Origin: Sphingomonas hankyongi
GTDB taxonomy: Bacteria; Pseudomonadota; Alphaproteobacteria; Sphingomonadales; Sphingomonadaceae
Assembly: GCF_023516575.1 (NCBI RefSeq)
Contig: NZ_JAMGBE010000002.1
Span: 186,001 to 250,000, forward strand
Length of the DNA stretch: 64,000 nt
Direction of reading: 5' to 3'
Shown here: in pieces, positions 36,758 to 45,694 of the stretch
How the letters are laid out: every line of letters begins with the position of its first letter
Numbering within the stretch: position 1 is the first letter of the stretch
Notes under the pieces: generated by a model
Databases searched by the model: none
Told to the model about the DNA's origin: nothing
Seen by the model: the letters and a program-made list of their open reading frames with translations, nothing else
Program-made: the position numbers and the translations under genes

Positions 36758-38656
36758 CTACGCGCCCAGCGCCGCGTCAATCGCGGCTTCGATTTCGGCG
36801 ATGCGGAACGGGTGCCCGGAGACCTTGGTCAACGGCTTTGCATCGACGAGATACTGGTCGCGGAGCACCGTCTTGAACTGGCCCATGTTCATCTCGGGCA
36901 CGAGGATATGTTTGAAGCCCTTGAGCAGGACAGACATGTTTTTCGGCATCGGCCAGATGTGGCGGACATGGACGTGCGCAACGTCCTGGCCTTTCGCGAG
37001 CGCCCGCCGGACCGCCTGATGGATCGGACCGAAGGTCGAGCCCCAGCCGACGACGACCAGCTCCGCCCCCTCGCGGCCGAGGCAGACATCCTGATCGGGA
37101 ATGCTGTCCGCCACGTTTGCCACCTTCTGATGGCGGGTTTCCGTCATCTTCTGGTGAGCGCCGGGACTATAGTCGATGTTGCCGGTACCCGGCTGCTTCT
37201 CAATTCCGCCAATGCGGTGCTCGAGGCCGGGCGTGCCGGGCTTGATCCACGGACGCGCAAGCTCGTCATTCCGGGCGTAGGGCATCACCCCCTCGCCTTC
37301 CGCAGGCTGCTTGTCGAAGAATGCCACCGGGAACGGCGCATATTCGCTCATGTCCGGCACTTTCCAAGGCTCCGCCGCATTGGCGATATAGCCGTCCGTC
37401 AGCAGCATGACCGGTGTCATGTAGCGAGTGGCGATGCGGCAGGCCTCGATCGCGCATTCGAATGCATCCGCCGGCGAGCGCGCCGCCACCACCGGCAAGG
37501 GTGAATCCGCGTTGCGGCCGTAGACGGCCTGGTAGAGGTCGGATTGTTCCGTCTTCGTTGGAAGGCCGGTCGACGGACCACCCCGCTGCGAATTGACCAC
37601 GATCAAAGGAAGCTCGGTCATGATCGCCAGGCCAAGCGCCTCGGTCTTGAGAGCAATGCCTGGCCCGGACGATGAGGTGATGCCGAGTTGACCGGCGTAG
37701 CTCGCGCCGATCGCGGCGCAGATGGCCGCAATCTCGTCCTCTGCCTGGAAGGTCGTGATCCCGAACTCCTTCAGCCGCGCAAGATGATGCAGCAATGGGC
37801 TTGCCGGAGTGATCGGATAGGAACCGAAGAACATGCCGATCCCCGCCAACTGGCAACCGGCAACGAGCCCGAGGGCCAGCGCCTCCGCGCCGGTGACCGT
37901 TCGGTAGAGGCCAGGCTCGGCCGGGGCAGGCGCGATGTGGTGCTGTTTGAAAGGCGCTCCCATCTCGACCGTTTCGCCATAGGCATGGCCGGCATTCAGC
38001 GCCGCGACGTTCGCTTCGGCGAGCTCGGGAGCCTTCGCGAACTTCTGGTTCAGCCAGTCGACGATCGGCTGCCGGTCGCGATCGAACATCCAGAGCGCCA
38101 GTCCCAGGGTCCACATGTTCTTGCAGCGAAGGGCTTCCTTGTTGCCCAGCCCGAACGGCTTCACGGCATCGAGCGTCAGCTGCGAGATGTTGAAGTGGAC
38201 CAGCTGCCACTTGGCCAGGCTCCCATCCTCCAGCGGATTTTGCTCGTATCCCGCCTTGGCGAGGTTGCGCGCGGTGAACTCGCCCTCATCGGCGATGATG
38301 AGGCCGCCTTCGCGCAGGCTGTCCACGTTCACCTTGAGCGCCGCAGGGTTCATGGCGATGAGCACATCCGGAGCGTCGCCAGCAGTATCGATAGCGGCCG
38401 AGCCGAAATTTATCTGGAAGGCGGAGACCCCAAAGGTGGTCCCCTGCGGTGCCCGGATTTCTGCCGGAAAATCGGGGAAGGTCGCTAAGTCGTTGCCCGC
38501 GAGCGCAGTCGACAGGGTGAACTGGCCGCCGGTAAGCTGCATGCCATCGCCGGAATCGCCCGCAAAGCGGACGACGACTGCTTCGGCCGGCGGATGCGCC
38601 GTCGCTTCTTTTTCGGTGAGGAGGTGGGTGGCTGTCGCCACAGGGAAATCCTTCAC
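36758..38656 (-). CDS. korA: 2-oxoacid:acceptor oxidoreductase subunit alpha (fused gamma-alpha)
   Basis: A 632-residue fused subunit. Residues 25-205 are the gamma domain (V-V-R-F-A-G-D-S-G-D-G-M-Q-L-T-G-G) and 250-620 the alpha domain, with pyrimidine-binding G-S-Y-P-I-T-P-A-S-P and Q-A-E-D-E-I-A-A. It works with KorB in the cytosol on 2-oxoglutarate or a related 2-oxoacid. Aerobic alphaproteobacteria use this complex as a ferredoxin-linked alternative to the dehydrogenase. The start is GTG at 38656. It heads the run korA, membrane peptide, korB, YdjM-like gene. Confidence 0.94.
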   Translation of the reverse strand: MKDFPVATATHLLTEKEATAHPPAEAVVVRFAGDSGDGMQLTGGQFTLSTALAGNDLATFPDFPAEIRAPQGTTFGVSAFQINFGSAAIDTAGDAPDVLIAMNPAALKVNVDSLREGGLIIADEGEFTARNLAKAGYEQNPLEDGSLAKWQLVHFNISQLTLDAVKPFGLGNKEALRCKNMWTLGLALWMFDRDRQPIVDWLNQKFAKAPELAEANVAALNAGHAYGETVEMGAPFKQHHIAPAPAEPGLYRTVTGAEALALGLVAGCQLAGIGMFFGSYPITPASPLLHHLARLKEFGITTFQAEDEIAAICAAIGASYAGQLGITSSSGPGIALKTEALGLAIMTELPLIVVNSQRGGPSTGLPTKTEQSDLYQAVYGRNADSPLPVVAARSPADAFECAIEACRIATRYMTPVMLLTDGYIANAAEPWKVPDMSEYAPFPVAFFDKQPAEGEGVMPYARNDELARPWIKPGTPGLEHRIGGIEKQPGTGNIDYSPGAHQKMTETRHQKVANVADSIPDQDVCLGREGAELVVVGWGSTFGPIHQAVRRALAKGQDVAHVHVRHIWPMPKNMSVLLKGFKHILVPEMNMGQFKTVLRDQYLVDAKPLTKVSGHPFRIAEIEAAIDAALGA

Positions 38657-38780
38657 AAACGCTATAGTTTCGAGTTGCTACGTCTTTAGGCCTCTAAGGC
38701 CGATTTCGCCACCGTTTCGTCAGGCGAGCCAACAGCCATTGTTCGCGGCAGCGGCAAGTGCGATGCTCGCCGGGGGCAAA

Positions 38781-39626
38781 ATGCCTAGACCCGCAACCTG
38801 GATTTGTCCGACTTGCTCAAATCGCCGACGCGCGCGGTTTTGCCCGCAATGCGGCGAAGAGCGGTTGCGCGCAAACGACCTCAGCGTGCGGCACCTTGCG
38901 AAACAGATCATGGCCGCCACGAGCTCCGTCGACGGCAAGCTGGTGCGGAGCTGGCGGATGTTGCTCACTCGGCCAGGGCAGCTGACGGCCGCTTACATCT
39001 GTGGCGAGAGACGCCGGTACATCACTCCGCTTGCGCTCTTCTTCATCGGCAACGCCCTGTTCGTGGCCGTGCAGTCGCTGACCGGAATCAACGTCCTGTC
39101 CTCACCGCTGGAATCCCATCTTCATTCGCAGGACTGGAGCTCATTCGTCCAAAGCCTCGTGCAGGCGCGGCTCACCGACCGCCAGCTTACGCTCGACGCT
39201 TACGCGCCGGTGTTCGACCGATCGGCAATCTTCAATGCCAAAGCGCTCATCATCCTGATGGCCCTCGCTTTTGCACTGTTGCCCGCAATCGTTTTCAGCG
39301 GACGGCAGCGGCGTGCCGGAGTGCACATCGTGTTCGCGCTGCATCTTTATGCTTTCGTCCTGGTCCTGCTGAGTGTCGCGGTGCTGCTTGCACAACTCGA
39401 CGTTGCGGCAGGTGGTGGTGGGCTTCGGTCCGGACCCGTGGACAAGGTTCTTTCGCTGCTCAACCTGCTGGTATGCGGCGGATATACCGCTCTCGCGCTT
39501 CCGAGGGTCTATCGCACGTCGGGCTGGCGGAACTGGCTTGCAGCCGTGTTCCTGACGAGCGCCGTTGCAACCCTCTTCATCGGCTACCGCTTCGCCATAT
39601 TCCTGATCACTTTCGCGACGACCTAA
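38781..39626 (+). CDS. DUF3667 domain membrane protein
   Basis: A 281-residue protein with an N-terminal zinc-ribbon (C-P-T-C...C-P-Q-C-G, residues 9-30) followed by the DUF3667 pattern R-S-W-R-M-L-L-T-R-P-G near 58 and four to five transmembrane helices (about 82-100, 150-170, 178-205, 232-245, 255-278). The start at 38781 has GGGGG five bases upstream; the ATG at 38763 is the alternative and adds six residues. The function is unknown. The family is typical of sphingomonads and Bacteroidetes. Confidence 0.85.
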   Translation: MPRPATWICPTCSNRRRARFCPQCGEERLRANDLSVRHLAKQIMAATSSVDGKLVRSWRMLLTRPGQLTAAYICGERRRYITPLALFFIGNALFVAVQSLTGINVLSSPLESHLHSQDWSSFVQSLVQARLTDRQLTLDAYAPVFDRSAIFNAKALIILMALAFALLPAIVFSGRQRRAGVHIVFALHLYAFVLVLLSVAVLLAQLDVAAGGGGLRSGPVDKVLSLLNLLVCGGYTALALPRVYRTSGWRNWLAAVFLTSAVATLFIGYRFAIFLITFATT

Positions 39627-39666
39627 GGCCTCCTCATCGAGACGAAGCCGAGCTAAGGCGCTCGGC

Positions 39667-40140
39667 ATGGCAACGGGCGAGAATGGCTACCGCCGCGGAG
39701 TCGGCGTCATGCTCCTCAATCGCGAGGGCAAGGTGTTCGTCGGCGCGCGCATCGATAATACGGACGAGGCCTGGCAGATGCCGCAAGGCGGAATCGACAA
39801 GGGCGAAGAGCCGTGGACGACCGCCAGGCGGGAGCTGGAAGAGGAAACGGGGATTCCGCCCCGTCTCGTCGAGCGCATCACGGAATGCCCCGAGCGGATG
39901 AAATACGACCTTCCGCCTGAGCTGCAGGGAAAGCTCTGGGGCGGGAAATGGCGCGGGCAGGATCAGGATTGGTTTCTGGCGCGCTTCCTCGGCGATGATA
40001 GCGACATCAATATCGCCACGGACGATCCGGAGTTTCGCGAATGGAAATGGATCGAGCCGGCGCAGCTGCCGGACCTGATCGTGCCGTTCAAACGCGAGCT
40101 CTACCGGCGGCTTCTTCGCGAGTTCGCCGATTATCTCTGA
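39667..40140 (+). CDS. rppH: RNA pyrophosphohydrolase (Nudix)
   Basis: A 157-residue Nudix hydrolase that removes pyrophosphate from the 5' end of mRNA and so starts decay. It begins with Y-R-R-G-V-G-V-M-L-L-N and has a complete Nudix box (G-G-I-D-K-G-E...R-R-E-L-E-E-E-T-G-I, about 40-62) preceded by W-Q-M-P-Q-G, the RppH signature. Its 3' end overlaps by 10 bases the convergent small membrane gene. Confidence 0.95.
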   Translation: MATGENGYRRGVGVMLLNREGKVFVGARIDNTDEAWQMPQGGIDKGEEPWTTARRELEEETGIPPRLVERITECPERMKYDLPPELQGKLWGGKWRGQDQDWFLARFLGDDSDINIATDDPEFREWKWIEPAQLPDLIVPFKRELYRRLLREFADYL

Positions 40141-40274
40141 TTAGCAGTGAAATAGCCGATCCCGCCGCCGACAATAGCGCCGACCAACGGTCCAACGAAC
40201 GGAAGCGGAATGGCGATCACCGCGCCAATGGCGGCAGCAATGGCGGTTCGCTTTGCAAGCGGGTTTTCGAGCAT
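40131..40274 (-). CDS. 47-residue glycine-rich membrane protein
   Basis: An ATG at 40274 with AAGGAG eight bases upstream opens a 47-codon frame: a short N-terminus (M-L-E-N-P-L-A-K-R) and one long Ala/Gly/Ile-rich hydrophobic segment (10-43) with G-x3-G spacings (V-G-P-L-V-G-A-I-V-G-G-G-I-G), ending F-T-A-N-Q-R. The glycine-zipper look suggests helix packing or a hairpin in the membrane. The promoter region just upstream holds a perfect palindrome. I know no family for it. Confidence 0.7.
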   Translation of the reverse strand: MLENPLAKRTAIAAAIGAVIAIPLPFVGPLVGAIVGGGIGYFTANQR

Positions 40275-40292
40275 CGTTCGCACTCCTTAGGT

Positions 40293-40314
40293 GTGTATTA
40301 TATAACTAATACAC
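40293..40314. promoter_or_regulatory. Perfect palindromic operator-like site
   Basis: GTGTATTA-N6-TAATACAC (40293-40300 and 40307-40314) is an 8-bp perfect inverted repeat. On the minus strand its centre contains TATAAT, 24-29 bases before the 47-residue gene's ATG, so a repressor bound here would cover the -10. A second palindrome, CGTGGA-TG-TCCACG, abuts it at 40314-40327. The form is typical of dimeric GntR- or TetR-class repressors. No regulator gene is adjacent. Confidence 0.6.
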
Positions 40315-40406
40315 GTGGATGTCCACGGGGAGAGTCGGCAAGCCTGTAAGTCCTTGCGATGAGGGTGTAAGCGAGTGCTACCCAACGCCTGAACAGGAGG
40401 CTTGCG

Positions 40407-42047
40407 ATGAACCTGCTTCTCGCTGCTTCGGCCCTCGCTCTCGCTCCAATGGACACCGGGCATGCGCACGAACATTCGCCGCAGCTCGGGAAGCTCAGGT
40501 TCGAAACGTCCTGCAGCAAAGCCGCGCAAACGCAATTTGAGACTGGCCTGAGATGGCTCCATTCGTTCGAATATCAGGAGGCGGAACGCAGCTTCAGCCA
40601 AGCAGCGGCGACGGATCCGGCATGTGCGATCGCTTACTGGGGCGTGGCGATGAGCAATTACCATCCCTTGTGGGCGGCGCCGACGCCGGCCGAACTCGCG
40701 AAGGGTCAGGCCGCGATAGAAAAGGCGAAGGCAGCCGGAGCCAAGTCCCCGCGCGAGCGCGACTTCATTGCCGCGCTCGACACCTTCTATCGCGATGCAG
40801 GCCGGCTCGATCTGAAGACGCGCGCTTTCGCCTACTCCGATGCGATGGCGCGCCTTCGCGAACGATATGCCGATGACGACGAAGCGGCTGTCTTTTATGC
40901 GCTGTCGCTGATCGCGGCCGGGACGATGGACGGCGACAAGGCGTACCCAAGGCAAAAGCAGGCGGCGGCAATCCTGAATGGCGTGCTTGCGCGCAACCCC
41001 GATCATCCGGGGGTCGCCCATTATCTGATTCACAGCTTCGACTATCCGGCCCTTGCCGAGCTCGCACTGCCTGCGGCGCGCCGCTACGCGGCAATAGCGC
41101 CGGACTCGGCGCACGCTCAGCACATGCCGTCACACATATTCACGCGGCTCGGGCTGTGGGACGAAGCAATCAAATCTAACCTTGCCGCCGAAGCGGCGGC
41201 CAAGGCCCACGCCGCGGCGATGGGAATGGTTGGCGCGTGGGATCAGCAACTGCACGCAATGGATTATCTTGCCTACGCCTACCTGCAGACGGGGCAGGAT
41301 CAGAAGGCAGAAAAGGTGTTCGACGACCTGGCGTCGATAAGCCAGGCCGACCCGCCGTCGCCGACCGTCGCATATGCAGCCACTGCAATTCCGGCGAGGC
41401 TGTCGCTGGAGCGCCGGCGGTGGGACGAGGCGGCAGCGTTGAAGCTGCCCGCTACCGTAAATGGCCTGAAAGCTCTCACGAACCATCCCTGGGCGATCGC
41501 CAACATCCATTTCGCCAATGCTGTGGGAGCTGCCCGCGCAGGCAAGCTCGAGCTGGCGCGCGATGGGATCGCGAAGCTCTTGGCGGACGAGCAGAGTCTG
41601 AAGGTGCCGCCGGGCGAATATGACTGGCGTAAGCAAATCGCGATCGAGCGCCAGATCGCCGAGGCCTGGCTGGCCAACGCGGATGGACGGCGCGATGACG
41701 CCATGCGCCTGATGCGAGGGGCCGCGGACCTCGACGATGCTACCGAGAAACACCCCGTTACGCCGGGAGCGATCCTGCCGGCGCGCGAGCAACTTGGCGA
41801 GTTGCTTTTGGCGCAGGGGCGTCCGGCTAATGCGCTGAAGGAATATGAAGCGTCGCTGCAGCGCGCGCCCCGGCGTCTCGCCGGCGTATATGGCGCTGCG
41901 GAAGCCGCGAAGCTCGCTGGAGAAACGGAGAAAGCCGATCGACTCTATGCTGAGCTTGTCACGATGACTCAGGACGGCGACGACGCGCGTCCGGAAGTGA
42001 AGAGCGCACGAATGTTCGCCGCGAGCCTCGACTCGACACGGCGCTAG
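40407..42047 (+). CDS. Exported TPR-containing protein
   Basis: A 546-residue protein with an N-terminal signal peptide (1-20, A-H-A) and tetratricopeptide-like helices throughout. The clearest repeats are at about 50-90 (F-E-Y-Q-E-A-E-R-S-F-x-x-A), 255-300 and 440-490. Two cysteines at 36 and 73 lie in a conserved-looking block (S-F-E-Y, Y-W-G-V-A-M-S). Such proteins are widespread and unassigned. An AGGAGG site is seven bases before the ATG. It is divergent from the 47-residue membrane gene across the palindromic region and converges on the MaoC gene with one base between stops. Confidence 0.85.
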   Translation: MNLLLAASALALAPMDTGHAHEHSPQLGKLRFETSCSKAAQTQFETGLRWLHSFEYQEAERSFSQAAATDPACAIAYWGVAMSNYHPLWAAPTPAELAKGQAAIEKAKAAGAKSPRERDFIAALDTFYRDAGRLDLKTRAFAYSDAMARLRERYADDDEAAVFYALSLIAAGTMDGDKAYPRQKQAAAILNGVLARNPDHPGVAHYLIHSFDYPALAELALPAARRYAAIAPDSAHAQHMPSHIFTRLGLWDEAIKSNLAAEAAAKAHAAAMGMVGAWDQQLHAMDYLAYAYLQTGQDQKAEKVFDDLASISQADPPSPTVAYAATAIPARLSLERRRWDEAAALKLPATVNGLKALTNHPWAIANIHFANAVGAARAGKLELARDGIAKLLADEQSLKVPPGEYDWRKQIAIERQIAEAWLANADGRRDDAMRLMRGAADLDDATEKHPVTPGAILPAREQLGELLLAQGRPANALKEYEASLQRAPRRLAGVYGAAEAAKLAGETEKADRLYAELVTMTQDGDDARPEVKSARMFAASLDSTRR

Positions 42048-42048
42048 C

Positions 42049-42516
42049 TCACGGGCGCTTGAACACCGGCATCTTGGCGGTGAAAATCTGCAGTACCTGC
42101 CCGTCCTGATCCCGCGTCTCCGCGCGCATGGTGACGATCGCCATGTTCGGCTTCGAGCGAGACGGGAGTATGTCAACGAACTCGCTGAAGACCTGGAGAT
42201 CGGAGCCGGGCCTTGTCGGCCGAGGCCAGCTCACCTCGGTGGTAGCGCCGATAAGCCCTGCGTCGAGCGGGACGCTATCCACGAGAAGTCGCATCGTGAT
42301 CGCCATCGTGTGCCAGCCGCTCGCTGCGAGGGTGCCGAAGATCGTACCTCCGGCGCCTTCGTCGCTCAGGTGGAAGGGTTGCGGATCATATTCGCGGGCG
42401 AAGGTCTTGATCTGCTCGGCGTCGAGATGGTGGACGGCGCTAACGAAGCGCTGGCCTACGTAGAGGTCTTCGAGGAACAGCCGCTCCGAGGCGGCGCCGG
42501 TCCGATCTTCGCTCAG
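42049..42516 (-). CDS. MaoC family (R)-hydratase-like protein, apparent CTG start
   Basis: A 155-residue hot-dog-fold MaoC-like dehydratase when read from a CTG at 42514-42516. The catalytic aspartate and histidine of the hydratase motif (Y-D-P-Q-P-F-H, about 43-49) and the A-S-G-W-H-T segment lie upstream of the first ATG (42306). The short 85-residue form would therefore lack the active site. The in-frame stretch back to the previous stop has no ATG, GTG or TTG. The CTG forms CTGA with the stop of the upstream receiver gene. It probably hydrates enoyl-CoA; the substrate is unknown. Confidence 0.8.
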   Translation of the reverse strand: MSEDRTGAASERLFLEDLYVGQRFVSAVHHLDAEQIKTFAREYDPQPFHLSDEGAGGTIFGTLAASGWHTMAITMRLLVDSVPLDAGLIGATTEVSWPRPTRPGSDLQVFSEFVDILPSRSKPNMAIVTMRAETRDQDGQVLQIFTAKMPVFKRP

Positions 42517-42884
42517 TCTTCTGTGAGCAGCGCTTTGGCGGCCACGCAGGTGCGCAGCTCACCGCTCGCATAAGGCTTGCGAAGCACGCGTGCTCCCTCT
42601 GGCACGTCACGCAACTCCTCGCCGGCCGAAGTTAGGACGAGCTGGACGTTGGGCCGCTCCTGGGAAAGCTTCCGGGCCAGTTCGAGCCCGTCGACGGTCC
42701 CTGGAAGCCCGGCTCCTGTGACCACAACCTCGATTTCGGGATGCTCCTTGAGCACCTCGGTCGCATTTGCGGCATCAAAGGCGTGGAAGGTCTCGAAGCC
42801 GGATTCACGAAGGATGTCCGAGGCGACCATGCCGATGAACGGCTGATCTTCGACGATCAAAGCGGCAGGTTTGTCCGAAGCCAT
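42513..42884 (-). CDS. Single-domain receiver protein lacking the phospho-acceptor aspartate
   Basis: A 123-residue stand-alone receiver domain. It has the acidic pair E12-D13 (V-E-D-Q-P-F), the switch T85/S86 (L-V-L-T-S-A-G) and K103 (L-R-K-P-Y), and the typical D-G-L-E-L-A helix. The acceptor position, normally V-V-x-T-D-x-x-L-P-G, reads V-V-V-T-G57-A-G-L-P-G. With glycine there it cannot be phosphorylated in the usual way, so it is a pseudo-receiver that likely works through protein binding or a non-phosphate signal. It is coupled to the MaoC gene. No kinase is nearby. Confidence 0.9.
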   Translation of the reverse strand: MASDKPAALIVEDQPFIGMVASDILRESGFETFHAFDAANATEVLKEHPEIEVVVTGAGLPGTVDGLELARKLSQERPNVQLVLTSAGEELRDVPEGARVLRKPYASGELRTCVAAKALLTED

Positions 42885-42964
42885 ATGACCATAACCTACA
42901 TCAGGGTCGGGATAGGTGCTTGTTCGCGGCCGAGTCTGTCAATCGTGACATCACAGCTCACCTG

Positions 42965-43399
42965 TTATTTTCCGGGACTGGCCTTGCGGCGAGGCTTCAT
43001 TTTGGATGCTGCAGCCTTGGACTTTGGCGCCGACGCAGTCTTTACAGCCTTTGCGCCGGGCTTGGAGGCCCGCTTCGCTGCAGTCTTCTTGCCGCTCTTG
43101 GGCTTGGTTTCAGCAACCGCCTCCAGGCTTCGGCGGCCGATGTCCAACGCCAGTTGCCACATCGCATTGCCCCGGCTCGCGCCGGATTTGGAGAGCTTGG
43201 TCAACTCGTCGCTGGCGTGCGACGCCAGGGCACGGGCCTTATTGGAATCCTTGAGCGCGGCCGCTGTCGCGACAAGCGCCGCGGCTACGACGTCTACGAC
43301 CAACGGATTGTCGCTCATCGCCTTGATCTTGGTGAACGCTGCTGCGCCCTTCGTGGCTGACTTGCCCTTCTTGTCTTTCTTCTTCTTGTCCTTGGCCAC
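42965..43399 (-). CDS. Lys/Ala-rich hypothetical protein with histone H1-like tail
   Basis: From a GTG at 43399 the product is 144 residues: a very basic N-terminus (A-K-D-K-K-K-K-D-K-K-G-K), a helical middle (about 25-95) with Ala-rich V-V-A-A-A-L-V-A-T-A-A-A, and a C-terminal tail (100-144) made almost only of Lys, Ala, Ser and Pro (K-K-T-A-A-K-R-A, S-K-A-A-A-S-K). An ATG frame from 43450 would add 17 residues. The tail resembles nucleoid-associated AlgP/HctA-like proteins, so DNA binding is possible but not shown. It is divergent from ppk. Confidence 0.72.
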   Translation of the reverse strand: MAKDKKKKDKKGKSATKGAAAFTKIKAMSDNPLVVDVVAAALVATAAALKDSNKARALASHASDELTKLSKSGASRGNAMWQLALDIGRRSLEAVAETKPKSGKKTAAKRASKPGAKAVKTASAPKSKAAASKMKPRRKASPGK

Positions 43400-43490
43400 G
43401 AGAATCCCCTGCCGACTCCAGAACACTGGCGTCATACCAATTTTCGTCACAAGTCTGTAACAGGTCTCTGTTTCAGATCAGCGACATGCC

Positions 43491-45692
43491 GTGGGCAAGA
43501 TCGATCCCATTGCTCCCCCTTCGCGCAAGGTGATGGAAAGCCTCAGCGAGAACGCGACGGCGGCCGCGACGGCTGCGGCCGAGCCGGTTCAGCCAGAGCC
43601 GAGATATTTCAACAGGGAATTGAGTTGGCTGGCCTTCAACCGCCGGGTGCTCGAAGAAGCTTGCAACGAAAGCCATCCGCTCCTCGAACGGGTTCGCTTC
43701 CTGTCGATCTCGGCCAACAATCTCGACGAGTTCTTCATGGTGCGTGTGGCGGGCCTGAAGGCGCACCAGGCGATCGGAGTGGAGGAATTCTCGCCCGAGG
43801 GCATGACTGTGGCCCAACAGCTCGAAGCAATAAGCAGCGCCGCCGACCAGCTCGTGACGAGCCAGCACGAAGCTTGGGGGACCCTGCAGGCCGCGCTCGA
43901 CGAAGCAGGGCTTCACAAGGTCGGCGACGAGCCGCTGGATGCGGCCGCTGAAGCCTGGCTAGACACGCATTTCCGTGAACAGATCTTCCCGGTCCTTACG
44001 CCGCAGGCAATCGATCCGGCCCACCCCTTCCCGTTCATCCCCAATCAGGGCCTAAGCCTTATCTTCGAGCTGAAGAAGGGCCGCACCGGGGTTCGCGTTC
44101 TCATCATGGCACCGGCCAGCTTGCCCCGCCTGATCAGGATTCCGGGACCGGAGGCGCGGTACATCTCTCTTGAGCGCCTGATCTGGCGCAGGACTGACTA
44201 TCTTTTCCCGAAATACCAGATCCTGAGAGGCGGCGCCTTCCGGATCATCCGCGACAGCGACATCGAGGTCGAAGAAGAGGCCGAGGACCTCGTCCGTTAT
44301 TTTCGAACGGCGATCAAACGGCGCCGCCGCGGTCGCGTCGTCCGACTGGAGCTCGAGCCGGGAATGCCCGACAGCCTGGTCCAAGAGGTGATCGACGGCC
44401 TCGACGCGAAAAATGCCATCATATCGGAAACGCGCGGATTCCTGGGGATGGCCGACCTAGCGATGCTGGTCGAGGAGGACCGCCCCGACCTGAAGTTCCC
44501 GCCGTTCAATCCCCGCTTCCCGGAACGGATCCGCGAGCACGGCGGCGACTGCTTCGCGGCGATCAAGGAAAAGGACATCCTGGTACACCACCCCTACGAG
44601 AGCTTCGAAGTCGTAGTGGAATTCATCCAGCAGGCGGCCGCCGACCCCGACGTGGTTGCGATAAAACAGACGCTCTATCGCGCGGGCAAGCAGTCGGCGA
44701 TCATCCGTGCCCTCATCGATGCCGCCGAAGCGGGGAAGTCGGTAACCGCAGTCATCGAGCTCAAGGCGCGGTTCGACGAGGAACAGAATCTGGTGTGGGC
44801 CGCCGCGCTCGAGCGGGCCGGCGTGCAGGTCGTCTACGGGTTCATAGATTGGAAGACCCACGCCAAGGTGTCGATGGTTATCCGGCGTGAGGAGAAGGGC
44901 TATCGCACCTACTGCCACTTCGGCACCGGCAACTACCACCCGGTCACCGCGCGCATCTATACGGACCTCAGTTACTTCACCGCTGATGCCAAGCTAGGCC
45001 GCGATGTCGCCAAGCTGTTCAACTACATCACCGGTTACCTCGAGCCGCGGAACCTCAAGCAGCTGGTCATCTCGCCGGCGAACCTGCGGGCGGAACTTGT
45101 CCGCCTTGTCGATGCGGAGATCGGCGCAGCAAAGGCCGGCAAGCCCGCCGCCATCTGGGCGAAAATGAATTCGCTGGTCGACCCGATCATCATCGACAAG
45201 CTTTATGAAGCTAGCCTCGCCGGCGTCCAGATCGACCTCGTGATCAGAGGCATATGCTGCCTTCGCCCGGGCGTTCCCGGCATGAGCGAAAATATTTATG
45301 TAAAATCGATTGTCGGCCGGTTCCTGGAGCACGCGCGCGTCTGGTGCTTTGCGAACGGTCACGAGCTGCCCCACCCCGCGGCCAAGGTTTACATAAGCTC
45401 CGCGGACTGGATGCCGCGCAATTTCGACCGGCGCATCGAATACATGCTCCCGCTCGATAATCCGACAGTGCACGCCCAACTTTTAGATCAGGTGATGGTC
45501 GCCAACCTTATCGACAATGAACAGAGCTGGCGGCTCAACGCAGATGGCACCTACACGCGCCTGCAGCCCAGTAAGGGCCACGAGTTCAACCTCCACGATT
45601 ATTTCATGGCGAACCCATCGTTGTCCGGACGCGGGCAAGCGCTAAAGAAGGGACGCAAAGTTCCGAAGTTGCGCTTCCACCGGGGACGTTAG
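43491..45692 (+). CDS. ppk: Polyphosphate kinase 1
   Basis: A 733-residue PPK1 (from GTG at 43491; ATG at 43533 is possible). It reversibly transfers the ATP gamma-phosphate to polyphosphate. The N domain opens [13 protein letters not shown], the head domain follows, and the two C-terminal phospholipase-D-like domains contain the autophosphorylated histidine in F-G-T-G-N-Y-H-P near 483 and R-G-I-C-C-L-R-P-G near 588. The length is normal. It is followed after two bases by ppx, a classic polyphosphate operon. Confidence 0.97.
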   Translation: MGKIDPIAPPSRKVMESLSENATAAATAAAEPVQPEPRYFNRELSWLAFNRRVLEEACNESHPLLERVRFLSISANNLDEFFMVRVAGLKAHQAIGVEEFSPEGMTVAQQLEAISSAADQLVTSQHEAWGTLQAALDEAGLHKVGDEPLDAAAEAWLDTHFREQIFPVLTPQAIDPAHPFPFIPNQGLSLIFELKKGRTGVRVLIMAPASLPRLIRIPGPEARYISLERLIWRRTDYLFPKYQILRGGAFRIIRDSDIEVEEEAEDLVRYFRTAIKRRRRGRVVRLELEPGMPDSLVQEVIDGLDAKNAIISETRGFLGMADLAMLVEEDRPDLKFPPFNPRFPERIREHGGDCFAAIKEKDILVHHPYESFEVVVEFIQQAAADPDVVAIKQTLYRAGKQSAIIRALIDAAEAGKSVTAVIELKARFDEEQNLVWAAALERAGVQVVYGFIDWKTHAKVSMVIRREEKGYRTYCHFGTGNYHPVTARIYTDLSYFTADAKLGRDVAKLFNYITGYLEPRNLKQLVISPANLRAELVRLVDAEIGAAKAGKPAAIWAKMNSLVDPIIIDKLYEASLAGVQIDLVIRGICCLRPGVPGMSENIYVKSIVGRFLEHARVWCFANGHELPHPAAKVYISSADWMPRNFDRRIEYMLPLDNPTVHAQLLDQVMVANLIDNEQSWRLNADGTYTRLQPSKGHEFNLHDYFMANPSLSGRGQALKKGRKVPKLRFHRGR

Positions 45693-45694
45693 GC

